Origin: a filamentous cyanobacterium ESFC-1
GTDB taxonomy: Bacteria > Cyanobacteriota > Cyanobacteriia > Cyanobacteriales > Spirulinaceae
Assembly: GCA_000380225.1 (NCBI GenBank)
Contig: KB904821.1
Span: 4,163,795-4,227,794 of the forward strand
Reading direction: 5' to 3'
Length of the DNA: 64,000 nucleotides
The notes beneath the pieces are model-generated. The model was not told the DNA's origin and ran no database searches. It was given only the letters and a program-made list of their open reading frames with translations. The position numbers were made by a program, and so were the translations under genes. This document shows positions 52,998-62,216 of the stretch, piece after piece. Position 1 is the stretch's first letter. Every line of letters starts with the position of its first letter.

Positions 52998-53624
52998 AAC
53001 AGTTGACTGCCATTCTATCTTTGCATTGAGTCGGCAATTATCAACCCAAATCATCTTTGTAGGGGCGGGGTTTCCTCGCCTCTATACGCTTGTGGTTGAG
53101 GTTGACGCGATACCAAATTCTGTTTAGATAACCGTCTATGCCGTTAACCCGCCCTCGGATTAAAATCCGGGGCTAATGAAGGCAAAGTCCGCTTCGGGCG
53201 GACTATAGCAATTCCAAATAAAAACCAGCAGCCCCTCTCGGAGTGGGAGAGGGGTTTGGGGTGAGGGCGGTTCAGGGAGAATACGATACCTTTATTGGGA
53301 GATGACTGTACGGAAACTAATTGTAATGACTATAGATTAGGAGTTGGTTTTGGCGTATCGGATTGGGGATTAGATGGGGCCCAATCGCAATCACGCCTGT
53401 AGGGGCGAGGTTTCCTCGCCCAATCTCAATCAGAAGGAAAGTACGAGGCCTTCCCCTTCACTTCTGTACACTTCTCTGTAGAGTCCGCGAAGACGGACTT
53501 GGTAAGGTTAGCCCCAGATTTTTAATCTGCGGGCGGCTGGTATACAGTGCTTTAATTGAATTGACGATAATGCCGTCACCCAACCCAAAATCGACCAAAG
53601 ATTGACGTAAAAAATGGTCATTGG
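52998..53624. repeat. 627-bp repeat-filled intergenic region
   Basis: No gene is supported. Modules from left to right: GTAGGGGCGGGGTTTCCTCG (about 53059), a CCTCGGATTAAAATCCGGGG palindrome (53151-53172), a GTCCGCTTCGGGCGGAC hairpin (53187-53203), the 131-bp MITE copy 2 (53204-53334), GTAGGGGCGAGGTTTCCTCG (53399) and an AGTCCGCGAAGACGGACTT / AGATTTTTAATCT module (53480-53531). The MITE is inserted directly next to the GTCCG hairpin. Confidence 0.85.
53204..53334. mobile_element. 131-bp MITE-like element (copy 2, inverted relative to copy 1)
   Basis: Ends TATAGCAATTCC and GTAATGACTATA are terminal inverted repeats with flanking TA. Compared with the reverse complement of 34192-34322 the sequence is almost identical over the full 131 bp, including GGAGATGACTGTACGGAAAC and CTCTCGGAGTGGGAGAGGGG. 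Near-identity suggests recent transposition. Confidence 0.8.
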
Positions 53625-54974
53625 TCATTCCTCCGTCGTAATCGTTAAAACCTGCGGTGGACTCGCATCGGGAGGATAAAGAAAATCAAACTGGACGCGA
53701 CGATTTTCTTGGGGTTGGATTGTCAGTTGAACAAGGGGGTCGGCCACTTGGCCGCGACGCTGAACCAGGTGAAAATAATCGGCGGTGGGGTCGCCTTCAT
53801 CGTTGGTATAAACAAAGCGAACGGTTCCCCGGAAGAAGGTTTGCGGGGGGAGAGATTCAAAAAAGGTTAATCCTCCTTCGATTTCGTCTTGTTTGATGGG
53901 AGTTTGTAACCGCAGGGTAACGGTTTGGGGAGTGGGTTTGGGGTTGTAGAGGGGTAAAGTCAGGCTGTAGCGAATGCCGTAGTTGCCGTGGGCTTTGTAG
54001 GCGGTGTCGGGATAACGCGCCAACATCGGCGCACTTTGAATCTGGCCTGTACCCAATGTACCGCGATCGAGGCTGCTGAGGGGATAGGAAAGGGCTTCTC
54101 TGGGGTCGGGAAGGGTGAGATGACGGTTAGAGTCTGCATCTTGTAAGACAGCCCGCCAGGTCGATCCTTGGGCGACTCCGGCAACGCGACCGTAGAGGAA
54201 CGATCCGGTGGTAGAATCGGGGGGCGTGGGGGCGCGATCGCGAGGGCCTGCTAATGTACCCTGATTTAAGAGGGCTTCCCATTCTGACAACCGGGGAGGG
54301 CGTTCGTTTCCTTGGGCATCCTCTGGGGCAAACATCGCTAAACTCGCTACATAGACTTCCCCGCTACTTTCTAGCTTCATTAGGGTAGAACGCCCGTTAA
54401 TCGGTGGGTCGAGTTCAGCCACAGGAATCGGCAAATTGAGTAAAATTCGCGACTCTCCCGGCGCAATTTCGATCGTTTCAGGGAATCGGTCTTGATGGCG
54501 ACCCCGCAGGATATCACTCATCACGCGACTCCCCGGCCCGGCATAAATTGTACCATCGGGGTTTTCGATTTGGGCCGGCAGTTCGATAAAAGGTGCGTCC
54601 GGTTGGCTGAGATAACTCACTCCTTGCAACACATCGAGGGTTATAGGATTGCTACTGGGATTATGAACGATTATACCCAGGTAAAGGGTACTCAGATCGC
54701 TAGGATCGGTCGCTTTAGCAATATGATGGGCAAATATATCAAATCTACCCGTAAAACCGAAATTCAAATGAGCATCCGGATTGCTTTTGTTTTCTGGGGG
54801 AAAGGTCGAGAGTAAAATTCCCGGTTCTAGGACTAATTCGGGACTGTTACTGTTAAATACGGGAATAGAGTCGAGTTGACCCGATAAGGGACGAACTTCC
54901 CCCGGTTGCGTGAATACCTCTGGGGTGGGAGTGGGGGTTTGAGCAAGAAGGGCAGTTAAAAGCAGAGAAAACAC
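53625..54974 (-). CDS. DUF3370 exported protein
   Basis: A 449-residue cyanobacterial DUF3370 protein. A short hydrophobic N-terminus (FSLLLTALLAQ) is a probable signal peptide, followed by TPTPTPEVFTQPGEVRPLSG. Family features include GRSTLMKLESSGEVYVASLA, YKAHGNYGIRYSLTLPLYN and a predominantly beta C-terminal half. Function is unknown. If the short N-terminus is right, it is released into the periplasm or cell surface. An upstream start is not seen within the divergent 380-bp gap. Confidence 0.83.
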   Translation of the reverse strand: MFSLLLTALLAQTPTPTPEVFTQPGEVRPLSGQLDSIPVFNSNSPELVLEPGILLSTFPPENKSNPDAHLNFGFTGRFDIFAHHIAKATDPSDLSTLYLGIIVHNPSSNPITLDVLQGVSYLSQPDAPFIELPAQIENPDGTIYAGPGSRVMSDILRGRHQDRFPETIEIAPGESRILLNLPIPVAELDPPINGRSTLMKLESSGEVYVASLAMFAPEDAQGNERPPRLSEWEALLNQGTLAGPRDRAPTPPDSTTGSFLYGRVAGVAQGSTWRAVLQDADSNRHLTLPDPREALSYPLSSLDRGTLGTGQIQSAPMLARYPDTAYKAHGNYGIRYSLTLPLYNPKPTPQTVTLRLQTPIKQDEIEGGLTFFESLPPQTFFRGTVRFVYTNDEGDPTADYFHLVQRRGQVADPLVQLTIQPQENRRVQFDFLYPPDASPPQVLTITTEE

Positions 54975-55354
54975 AGGCGTTGATCGACAATAATTTGAAT
55001 GTTTGTACTTTAAAAAAACCGTATTTCTAGGGATAAAAAGAAATTGCGGTGTAGTTTGCCATTATAGCAACCCCATAAATACGGAATGATTGATCGTTGA
55101 TGGCAGTCTTTTATCCGTATTTTTACAAATTTAAGAAAGAATGTTAGAGATGAACCCTACAAATCACACAAATAAGCTATACTCCTATCTTTGTAAGCAA
55201 TTTGCTTATTTTTTCGTAGTTTGAAAACAGTTCAATTAATTCTTGGATTTATCAAAGTTGTATCAGTTCAGGGCGCTCTATACATTGGCTAAAATTCCCT
55301 TCCCCGCCAATGGGGTAAATCGATAGTGTAATTAATCGCAAAGGAGACTGTGTT
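54975..55354. other. 380-bp divergent intergenic region
   Basis: It separates the divergent DUF3370 and sensor-kinase genes and so must carry promoters for both. No repeats of the window's families and no convincing -35/-10 pair are seen. AAAGGAGA at 55340-55347 is the ribosome-binding site of the kinase gene, whose start codon is TTG. Confidence 0.45.
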
Positions 55355-57268
55355 TTGTTTAACACAAAGCCCCAATTTACTTCTCTACCCGGACTGGTTT
55401 CTCATATTCAAAAATCCTGGCAAACTTATACAGTAGAAACTCGGCTTCCTGCTGTTTTTGTGTGGGCAGTAACGCTCATTTGTATTACTCCCTTTGGTCT
55501 CAATCAAATTGGCTTTGATTTTGGGACTTATGCCATTGAGGTCAATTGGTCGGAGTTTTCGCAACTCCCCCATACTCAAATTAGCGATACAGTTCACTTC
55601 TTTTTGAGGGGGAGTTTTACCCATACTATTTTAGAATGGAGTGCTTTTTGTTCTGCCATTTTTACGGCGATTTTAGCTTTTGCTTATTTCCGCATAGAAC
55701 GAGATATAACAACCCCGGTGATTGGCGTAGCATTGCTTTGTGCGGGGATTATGGATGCGTTTCACACTTTAGCCGCAGACCGCTTAATTGAAGCTGTTGC
55801 TGATAATCATAATTTGATTCCTTTTACTTGGGCGCTGTGCCGTTTAGCTAATGCTTTATTAACGGTAATCGGGGTTAGTATATTTTTAGTAATTCAACCC
55901 CAAAAATGGTACAAAAGTAGTGCTTTCGTCACAACCGTTAGCATTCTTTTTGGCATTTTAGCTTATAGCGTTATTCGGATTTGTGCGGTCAGCGATACAT
56001 TACCGGAAACCATGTTTCCTAATGCTTTAATTACGCGACCTTGGGATGTGGGGCCGCTGATTATTTATATTTTGGCAGGACTTTTTATTTTTCCAAGTTT
56101 TTATTTAAAATATCCAAGCTTATTTTCTTATGCGTTGATTATCAGCACGATTCCTAATGGTATTACCCAACTTCACATGGCGTTTGGGTCAGCCCAGTTG
56201 TTTGATAATCATTTCAATATTGCTCATTTTCTTAAAATTGTTGCTTATTTAGTACCGTTGGCAGGTTTGATTTTTGATTACGCTTACACCCATCGAAAAA
56301 TGCAAGCAGCGAATCATCACTTGAATCATACGATTAATGCCCAAGTTCAAACCGAAGCGGCTTTGCGCCATTCCGAAGCGTTGTTAACTGAAAAAAACCA
56401 AGAATTAGGCGAAACATTGCAAGAGTTAAAACGAACGCAAAGCCAGTTAATTCATACTGAAAAGATGTCCAGTTTGGGGGATTTAGTCGGCGGCGTTGCT
56501 CACGAAATCAACAATCCCGTAAACTTTATTTATGGGAACTTGATGCACGCAGAAAATTATACCCATGACCTCCTTTCTTTGATTCAGCTTTATCAAATAG
56601 AATATCCCTATCCTTCTGAAACGATTGAATCAGAAATTGAAGCGGTAGATTTAGATTTTATTAAAGACGATTTGCCCAAAATGCTGACTTCGATGAAAAC
56701 GGGGGCTGACCGCATTCGTTCGATTGTTTTATCTTTACGCAATTTTGCACGACTGGATGAAGCAGAGTTAAAACAAGTCAATTTACATGATGGCATTGAT
56801 AGTACCTTGATGATTCTGAATTATCGTTTTAATAAAGGGATTTCTGCCATTAAAAATTATGGTAATCTTCCTGATGTTGAATGTTATCCGTCCCAACTGA
56901 ATCAGGTGTGGCTAAACTTAATTGAAAATGCGGTAGATGCGTTGGATGAATCGACGAAAGCGTATCAAGAGAATCCTGATTTGTGGCCGTCACCGTTTTT
57001 ACCGCAGCTTAAGATTACGACAGAAAGCATCGATGAGGATTGGGTACGAATTACCATTGCAGATAATGGAAAAGGGATTTCTGAAAGTATCCAAGCGAAA
57101 ATCTTTGACCCCTTTTTCACCACAAAACCCGTCGGACAAGGGACGGGTTTAGGGTTATCGATGTGTTATCAAGTGGTGAAAAAACACGGGGGGGCGATCG
57201 CGCTTTGCTCTCAAGAGCTAAAAGGTACTACAGTTACAGTAACCTTACCTTTGCTACCCCGATTTTAA
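55355..57268 (+). CDS. Membrane-sensor histidine kinase (MASE-type N-terminus)
   Basis: A 637-residue kinase. Residues about 30-310 contain eight or so membrane helices with the pattern of integral sensory domains of the MASE3 type ([38 protein letters not shown]). A coiled coil ([20 protein letters not shown]) leads to the H box [18 protein letters not shown], then [33 protein letters not shown] and [20 protein letters not shown]. The inserted segment between H box and ATPase (about 405-450) is typical of this subclass. The start is TTG at 55355, with AAAGGAGA before it. It overlaps lipA by 4 bp, tail to tail. Confidence 0.9.
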   Translation: MFNTKPQFTSLPGLVSHIQKSWQTYTVETRLPAVFVWAVTLICITPFGLNQIGFDFGTYAIEVNWSEFSQLPHTQISDTVHFFLRGSFTHTILEWSAFCSAIFTAILAFAYFRIERDITTPVIGVALLCAGIMDAFHTLAADRLIEAVADNHNLIPFTWALCRLANALLTVIGVSIFLVIQPQKWYKSSAFVTTVSILFGILAYSVIRICAVSDTLPETMFPNALITRPWDVGPLIIYILAGLFIFPSFYLKYPSLFSYALIISTIPNGITQLHMAFGSAQLFDNHFNIAHFLKIVAYLVPLAGLIFDYAYTHRKMQAANHHLNHTINAQVQTEAALRHSEALLTEKNQELGETLQELKRTQSQLIHTEKMSSLGDLVGGVAHEINNPVNFIYGNLMHAENYTHDLLSLIQLYQIEYPYPSETIESEIEAVDLDFIKDDLPKMLTSMKTGADRIRSIVLSLRNFARLDEAELKQVNLHDGIDSTLMILNYRFNKGISAIKNYGNLPDVECYPSQLNQVWLNLIENAVDALDESTKAYQENPDLWPSPFLPQLKITTESIDEDWVRITIADNGKGISESIQAKIFDPFFTTKPVGQGTGLGLSMCYQVVKKHGGAIALCSQELKGTTVTVTLPLLPRF

Positions 57269-58179
57269 ACCGACGCGATCGCATCTGCCGAACGAGGGTA
57301 ACGCTGCATTAATTCTCGCACTTGTTCGGCATGATAGGAACTGCGAGTTAAGGGAGAGGAAACCACCTGTAAATAGCCCAGAGACTCCCCATATTCCCTC
57401 CACGCAGTGAATTGGTCTGGAGTGACAAATTCCTGCACTCCCAGGTGTTTTTGGGACGGTTGGAGGTACTGGCCAATGGTGAGAATATCACAATCAACCC
57501 CGCGTAAATCTCGCATTACCTGACGCACTTCCTCGTCCGTTTCCCCCAAGCCCACCATAATCCCTGACTTGGTGTACACCCAAGGCGCAATTTCGCGAGT
57601 TTGACGCAATAAAGAGAGCGATCGCGTATAATCCCCTTGAGGTCGAGTGCGACGATATAACCGGGGAACCGTCTCCGTGTTGTGATTCAAAACTTCGGGC
57701 TTGGCGGCCAAAATAATCCGTAAAGCGTCCCAATTACCACATAAATCGGGAATTAAGACCTCAATCGTCGTTTGAGGCGAAGCCTTGTGGATTTCCTCGA
57801 TACAACGCTTAAACTGAGTCGCACCCCCATCCGGTAAATCATCCCGATTCACCGCAGTTACCACCACATGATTCAGTTTTAACCGTCGTACCGCTTCGGC
57901 TAGATTCAAGGGTTCGAGGGGGTCGAGGGCTTGGGGCTTCTTCTCAAAATCAATATCGCAATAGGGACAAGCCCGCGTACAAGCCGGCCCCATAATCAAA
58001 AATGTCGCTGTCCCTGCATTGAAACATTCGCCAATATTCGGGCAAGATGCTTCTTCGCAAACGGTATTTAAGCCTAAATCGCGCAAAATCTCTTTGACGC
58101 TACCAACTCGCTGCCATTGCGGTGCTTTAACGCGCAACCATTCGGGTTTTACTGTCACGGTGGGTTCGTTCCTACGCAA
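57265..58179 (-). CDS. lipA: Lipoyl synthase
   Basis: A 304-residue radical-SAM enzyme that inserts two sulfurs into octanoyl groups of lipoyl domains. It has both cluster motifs: [20 protein letters not shown] (auxiliary cluster) and [12 protein letters not shown] (CX3CX2C, AdoMet cluster). The C-terminal [14 protein letters not shown] is the conserved Ser-containing RSSYHA element. The start is at 58179. Many cyanobacteria have two lipA genes; only one is here. lipB is not adjacent. Confidence 0.97.
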   Translation of the reverse strand: MRRNEPTVTVKPEWLRVKAPQWQRVGSVKEILRDLGLNTVCEEASCPNIGECFNAGTATFLIMGPACTRACPYCDIDFEKKPQALDPLEPLNLAEAVRRLKLNHVVVTAVNRDDLPDGGATQFKRCIEEIHKASPQTTIEVLIPDLCGNWDALRIILAAKPEVLNHNTETVPRLYRRTRPQGDYTRSLSLLRQTREIAPWVYTKSGIMVGLGETDEEVRQVMRDLRGVDCDILTIGQYLQPSQKHLGVQEFVTPDQFTAWREYGESLGYLQVVSSPLTRSSYHAEQVRELMQRYPRSADAIASV

Positions 58180-58258
58180 ATAACTGGTTTTTTATGGTAA
58201 CAAGTTTGCTGCTTGTAGCGCGATCGCGCAGTGCCGTGATATAATGACAAAGGTTTAA

Positions 58259-58332
58259 CGGGATGTGGCGCAGCTTGGTAGCGCACTTCGTTCGGGACGA
58301 AGGGGCCGCTGGTTCGAATCCAGTCATCCCGA
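58259..58332 (+). tRNA. tRNA-Pro (CGG)
   Basis: A complete cloverleaf of 74 nt. Acceptor CGGGATG pairs with CATCCCG; D arm GCGC...GCGC; anticodon stem CTTCG/CGAAG with loop TTCGGGA gives anticodon CGG; T arm CTGGTTCGAATCCAG. CCA is not encoded. A TTTTTTT run at 58333-58339 follows and should terminate transcription. It borders the accessory region on its right and is a plausible integration site. Confidence 0.96.
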
Positions 58333-58482
58333 TTTTTTTATGGCATTTTGGGTCATTATTTGTCAGTAGTTGGTTGAAGAGCCTGGAACAACAGTTCATT
58401 TCTAAATTTTAAGTCAATGAGCAATTAGTGCTTGACCAGAGAGGTTTGGTAAGTATAGACTTGGTAGGCTGTAGCTCAGAAG

Positions 58483-58587
58483 TAAGCACCTATTCAAAAT
58501 TAATTACCCATTTCTAAATGCCGAAATTTTGATTTGGCGAGGGTTACAGCGAAAGCGAATAGGTAAACAATTTTGTATGGGTGCTTA
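58483..58587. mobile_element. 105-bp MITE candidate
   Basis: TAAGCACCTATTCAAAATTA at 58483 and, on the opposite strand, TAAGCACCCATACAAAATTG from 58587 are 20-bp imperfect terminal inverted repeats (three mismatches). The 65-bp interior has no coding frame. No clear target duplication is visible. The remainder of 58340-58620 holds nothing else I can support. Confidence 0.6.
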
Positions 58588-58624
58588 TTAATTAATTGCG
58601 CGGTTTTGATTGCAGATAAAGCCT

Positions 58625-59812
58625 ATGGTTAAGCAGTGGCGATGGGATCAAGGAAGATTAAGGTATTTTGCATTTGAGAGTCTTAAGAAAATTAGCGAGT
58701 GCTTTGTTGAGTTGGAGGGGTGTCAATTACGAGAAACAGAGTCTATCTTACGTGAAACTTTAATGTCTAACACTGGTTTAGATTTTCGGGCTGGTCCTAA
58801 TAGTCTATGGAGAAATTATGCTCGGGTTTTCAAATGTGCTTTGCTTGCAGTTGAAATAAATGGAAGTCTTAGGATTACCGATATCTGCCGTAAGCTTGGA
58901 GCTATGAGCGCATCTGTAGTAGATGCAGATGAATATTTATCATTATGGATTTCACGATTTTATTTTCCCTCTCCTGCATTTCAGGATTATCAAACGTCTT
59001 CACCACCTATCTTTCCTTTATGTTCTATTCTAAAGTATCTGTTGATCCATTTTCTAGAGTATGGTGATGCTAGTGTAGGAATAGATGAAGTTTTTTCATT
59101 AATTATAGGAAATCAATGTGACGGAACTGAGCCCCTACATCATTATTTGAACTTGAGAAGAACAAGTTGCTTACCTGGCAGTGGCAAAAGACAGGTTCGA
59201 GAAATGCTCATTTTTGCTAGTCAAGCAAGTTGGCTAAAATGGTATAACGGTAAACTGTACATTGATATGCTTCCAGGTGATTTGCAAAATGTCGGAGATT
59301 TAAAAAGTATTGTAGAACCTATAGAATTTGTAATCAGAGAGAGAAATAGCAACCCCGAGCAAGAAATTCTTCGTATAGGAAAGGTTTCTGACGAAATTAT
59401 CAAACCTATTTCATTCACAACTCGGGAAAGACCAGAGGATGTTTTATTCACTGAAGGTAGAAGGCGGCGAGTAACGCACTTGAGAACTGAGCGAAGTCCA
59501 CAGTTGCGGCGATTTTTCTTTTCTAAAAGAGCTACCACTATATGTGATATGTGTACTTGTGATACACGATATAGATACCCTTGGACAGATAATCTTTTAG
59601 AAATTCATCACATACTGCCTCTTTCATCTGCAATTGCTGTCACAAGTACCGGGACTTCCTTGGATGACGTTGTAGGCTTATGCCCAAATTGTCATCGTAG
59701 TGTTCATGTCTACTACAAAAGATGGTTTGAACGAAATTCAGTAGATGACTTTCTTTCTAAAGAAGAGGCTAGGGCTGTATATCAAGCAGCCAAGGAGGAA
59801 ATTCAGCTATGA
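58625..59812 (+). CDS. HNH endonuclease, probable restriction enzyme of a type II R-M system
   Basis: About 395 residues. The C-terminal HNH module has zinc ligands CDMC, the catalytic LEIHHILPLSS and CPNCHRSVH. The N-terminal ~280 residues have no motif I recognise and probably carry target recognition. The stop overlaps the methyltransferase start by 4 bp (ATGA), so both are co-translated; this order supports a restriction-modification pair. The gene is AT-rich, has rare codons compared with neighbours and contains no GCGATCGC sites. ATG at 58625 was chosen over TTG 58610. Confidence 0.85.
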   Translation: MVKQWRWDQGRLRYFAFESLKKISECFVELEGCQLRETESILRETLMSNTGLDFRAGPNSLWRNYARVFKCALLAVEINGSLRITDICRKLGAMSASVVDADEYLSLWISRFYFPSPAFQDYQTSSPPIFPLCSILKYLLIHFLEYGDASVGIDEVFSLIIGNQCDGTEPLHHYLNLRRTSCLPGSGKRQVREMLIFASQASWLKWYNGKLYIDMLPGDLQNVGDLKSIVEPIEFVIRERNSNPEQEILRIGKVSDEIIKPISFTTRERPEDVLFTEGRRRRVTHLRTERSPQLRRFFFSKRATTICDMCTCDTRYRYPWTDNLLEIHHILPLSSAIAVTSTGTSLDDVVGLCPNCHRSVHVYYKRWFERNSVDDFLSKEEARAVYQAAKEEIQL

Positions 59813-61050
59813 ACTATGCTGAAAAAATTTCTATTGACGAGCAGTTATCTATACTAAATAGATGTCTATTAAACAATAGACATTTGCATTCCGAACTAGA
59901 AAGCCTGGATTTAAACTATGACGATCTTCGATATCGATACAATGCACCTATTACTCCTAATCATACTAAATTTCTAACCCCTGACAAATTTGATTTTAAA
60001 AATCACGGTGTTCCTATAGTCAGTTTTTTTTCTGGCGCAGGTGGTTTAGATATCGGTTTTCAATATGCCGGTTTTAAACAATTAGCATCGATTGAAATTA
60101 ACTCAATTTTCTGTCAAACAATCAGATTAAACAGGCCTAATTGGTTTGTAATAGGCCCACCTGGCTATAGTGGTGATGTTAGAAATAGAGAGGAAATTTT
60201 TACAATTTTGAGGCTAATGCTTGACCTCCCAACTCCATTTGAAGGAATTTTTGTAGGAGGTCCGCCCTGTCAACCTTTCAGTATTGCTGCTAATCAAAGA
60301 TTTTCAAAAGAAGGTGAAAAATTCAAGAGGATTGGCTTTTCTCATTCTGAATTTGGCAATCTTCTTTTTGATTTTGTTTGGTATATTCAACAGTTTAAAC
60401 CAAAAGCTTTTCTCTTAGAAAACGTCACAGGATTGCTTAATATAGATAATGGAATTCAGTTAAATAAAGCCCTGGTTATTTTAAGAAAGACTGGATATAC
60501 TATTTCCGAGCCTATGATAATAAATGCAGCAAACTATGGAGTTCCACAAAATCGAGATCGTCTTTTTTTGTTTGGTCATCGTACGGCTCACCAGTTTGTA
60601 TTTCCTGAGCCAAATTTAAGTGTTGTTCCTTGTTACAAAGCTCTTGAAAAACCAGTAGATAACTTGGAAAATCACACAACGAGAAAGCATAAAGCAAATT
60701 CCATAATTAGGTATATGGAACTAAGCTATGGAGAGCGAGATAAACGTGGACGAGTAGATCGGCTAAACCCAAACTTACCATCTAAGACTGTAATAAGTGG
60801 TGGTACAAAGGGTGGGGGAAGGTCTCATCTTCATCCTATATATCCACGTACCTTAACTGTGAGAGAATCAGCGAGATTGCAGACATTTCCCGATGATTTC
60901 ATTTTTTGTGGTTCTCCTGCACGGCAATTCACGCAAGTTGGTAATGCAGTACCACCTTTACTGGCTTTTCATATAGCTTGCTCAATTTATTCTCAAATTT
61001 ACTGTGGCTCCTCCGCCAAGTTAAGCAAATCGGTGATTTATGGAAACTGA
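59809..61050 (+). CDS. DNA (cytosine-5-)-methyltransferase
   Basis: A 413-residue C5 methyltransferase. Motif I VSFFSGAGGLDIGFQ (71-85), motif IV GGPPCQPFS with catalytic Cys154, motif VI LLENVTGL, motif VIII ANYGVPQNRDRLF and motif X GNAVPPLLA are all intact. The target-recognition region lies between motifs VIII and IX (about 255-340) and does not reveal the site. It should methylate the DNA that the preceding HNH protein cleaves. It is AT-rich and without HIP1 sites. The ATG overlaps the end of the nuclease gene. Confidence 0.94.
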   Translation: MNYAEKISIDEQLSILNRCLLNNRHLHSELESLDLNYDDLRYRYNAPITPNHTKFLTPDKFDFKNHGVPIVSFFSGAGGLDIGFQYAGFKQLASIEINSIFCQTIRLNRPNWFVIGPPGYSGDVRNREEIFTILRLMLDLPTPFEGIFVGGPPCQPFSIAANQRFSKEGEKFKRIGFSHSEFGNLLFDFVWYIQQFKPKAFLLENVTGLLNIDNGIQLNKALVILRKTGYTISEPMIINAANYGVPQNRDRLFLFGHRTAHQFVFPEPNLSVVPCYKALEKPVDNLENHTTRKHKANSIIRYMELSYGERDKRGRVDRLNPNLPSKTVISGGTKGGGRSHLHPIYPRTLTVRESARLQTFPDDFIFCGSPARQFTQVGNAVPPLLAFHIACSIYSQIYCGSSAKLSKSVIYGN

Positions 61051-61069
61051 AGTAATGTTAGTAAAGGTA

Positions 61070-61149
61070 GCGCGATCGCCTTATCTTGTAGAGTGCGTTC
61101 CCGACGGCAACTACCACAACCCCACCAATAGATTATTAGGAACGCACCT
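61070..61149. repeat. 80-bp palindromic repeat flanking the toxin-antitoxin genes (copy 1)
   Basis: GCGCGATCGCC, CTTGTAGAGTGCGTTCCC, then GATAGATTATTAGG-like sequence (AATAGATTATTAGG) and GGAACGCACCT. GTGCGTTCC and GGAACGCAC are inverted ends. Copy 2, in the same orientation, is at 62061-62139. The two bracket the PIN/Phd pair and a small gene. Confidence 0.85.
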
Positions 61150-61156
61150 TTTATTA

Positions 61157-61552
61157 TCAACTAGCTGCCCACAATAAAGTAACTTCATATTGATTAAATA
61201 TCGAATCTGCACTCACAAGTGTCATATCTTCAATCTGAGCTTGTGCCACCAACATTCGGTCAAAAGGATCGCGATGATGTAAAGGAAGTGTAGTCACCTG
61301 CAAAGCATGAGAAGCGTTGATTTCTAGCGATCGCGCTGCCAGTTGAGTCATACGAGTAGAAACATAATCATTGATATTTTCGGGTAGGGGTAACTTCCCA
61401 ATTGAAACCTTAATTCCCATTTCCCAAACACTGGCAACTGAGAACCATATTTCATTCGTTTCATCGGCAATTTTCGCGATCGCATTCTCATTCAATTTTT
61501 CGGGCTGAGAAAACCACCATAACCAGCATTGAGTATCTAACAAAAGCCTCAC
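61157..61552 (-). CDS. PIN-domain toxin (VapC type)
   Basis: A 131-residue PIN-domain ribonuclease. Acidic residues for the metal site are Asp6 (MRLLLDTQCWLWW), the Glu in NEIWFSVASVWEMGIK, and Asp in HHRDPFDRMLVAQAQ and LVSADSIF. The form with LLLDTxxxLW is typical of cyanobacterial and proteobacterial type II TA toxins that cleave RNA. Its start overlaps the antitoxin stop by 4 bp, so they are coupled. Confidence 0.92.
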   Translation of the reverse strand: MRLLLDTQCWLWWFSQPEKLNENAIAKIADETNEIWFSVASVWEMGIKVSIGKLPLPENINDYVSTRMTQLAARSLEINASHALQVTTLPLHHRDPFDRMLVAQAQIEDMTLVSADSIFNQYEVTLLWAAS

Positions 61553-61794
61553 TCCGCATTGCCCTCAAATGCCACTAAAATATCTTCTGGCAGAGGAGCA
61601 TTAAAATCATCCGGTACAACAAATTTTCCCCGATCTTGTCCTAAGCTAGACCGACGATCTAGGGGTGTCCGAAATGGAACCAGTTTAGCAATAGGAATGC
61701 CTTGGTTGGAAATGATAATTTCTTCTCCAAGCTCAACACGAGATAATAGCTGAGAGAGATTTGCCTCAGCCTGATGGATATTTACAGTTTCCAT
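61549..61794 (-). CDS. Phd/YefM-family antitoxin
   Basis: An 81-residue antitoxin: METVNIHQAEANLSQLLSRV is the Phd/YefM DNA-binding half, followed by GEEIIISNQGIPIAKLVPF, and a C-terminal toxin-binding tail (VVPDDFNAPLPEDILVAFEG). It should repress its own promoter and neutralise the PIN toxin. It is transcribed first, as is standard for these modules. Confidence 0.92.
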   Translation of the reverse strand: METVNIHQAEANLSQLLSRVELGEEIIISNQGIPIAKLVPFRTPLDRRSSLGQDRGKFVVPDDFNAPLPEDILVAFEGNAE

Positions 61795-61889
61795 GTTTTT
61801 GAAAAACTAAGCCGATAAACTTATTTTACGTTAGATTATTAACGGTATGAGTGAGACTGTTTACATTATGAGTTGATGGGAGTTTAGAA

Positions 61890-62081
61890 ATGTGGAAAGA
61901 TGAAGTTTTAGAAGAAATCTATAGAATTAGAGAAGACCACGCAAAAGCATTTAATTATGATTTGAAAGCAATTTGTGATGATTTGCAAAAACGACAAGCG
62001 GTAAGTGGTCGAAAAATTATTTCTCAACCTCTGCGACAATCGCGTCAACAGCATAGCAAAGCGCGATCGCGTATCTTGTAG
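61890..62081 (+). CDS. Small conserved cyanobacterial protein with repeat-derived C-terminus
   Basis: A 63-residue frame: MWKDEVLEEIYRIREDHAKA then FNYDLKAICDDLQKRQAVSG. Small proteins beginning MWxDxxxEEIxxIREEHAxxF are widespread in cyanobacteria, often in TA-like pairs, with no known function. The last ~7 codons and the stop come from the palindromic repeat copy 2 (from 62061), so its native end has probably been replaced. The start is ATG at 61890. Confidence 0.7.
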   Translation: MWKDEVLEEIYRIREDHAKAFNYDLKAICDDLQKRQAVSGRKIISQPLRQSRQQHSKARSRIL

Positions 62082-62139
62082 AGTATGTTCCCTACTGTAA
62101 CTCTCGCGATCGCGCCGATAGATTATTAGGAACGCACCT
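62061..62139. repeat. 79-bp palindromic repeat (copy 2)
   Basis: Same orientation and nearly the same sequence as 61070-61149: GCGCGATCGCG, ATCTTGTAGAGTATGTTCCC, GATAGATTATTAGGAACGCA. It supplies the C-terminal codons and TAG of the frame at 61890. A GCGATCGC pair lies inside and just after it. Confidence 0.85.
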
Positions 62140-62216
62140 GAAAAACGCGATCGCCTCAATCAAAACGTTAAGGTATTATGGATAAATCCGAAGAATAGCA
62201 ATCGGGGTCTAACATA

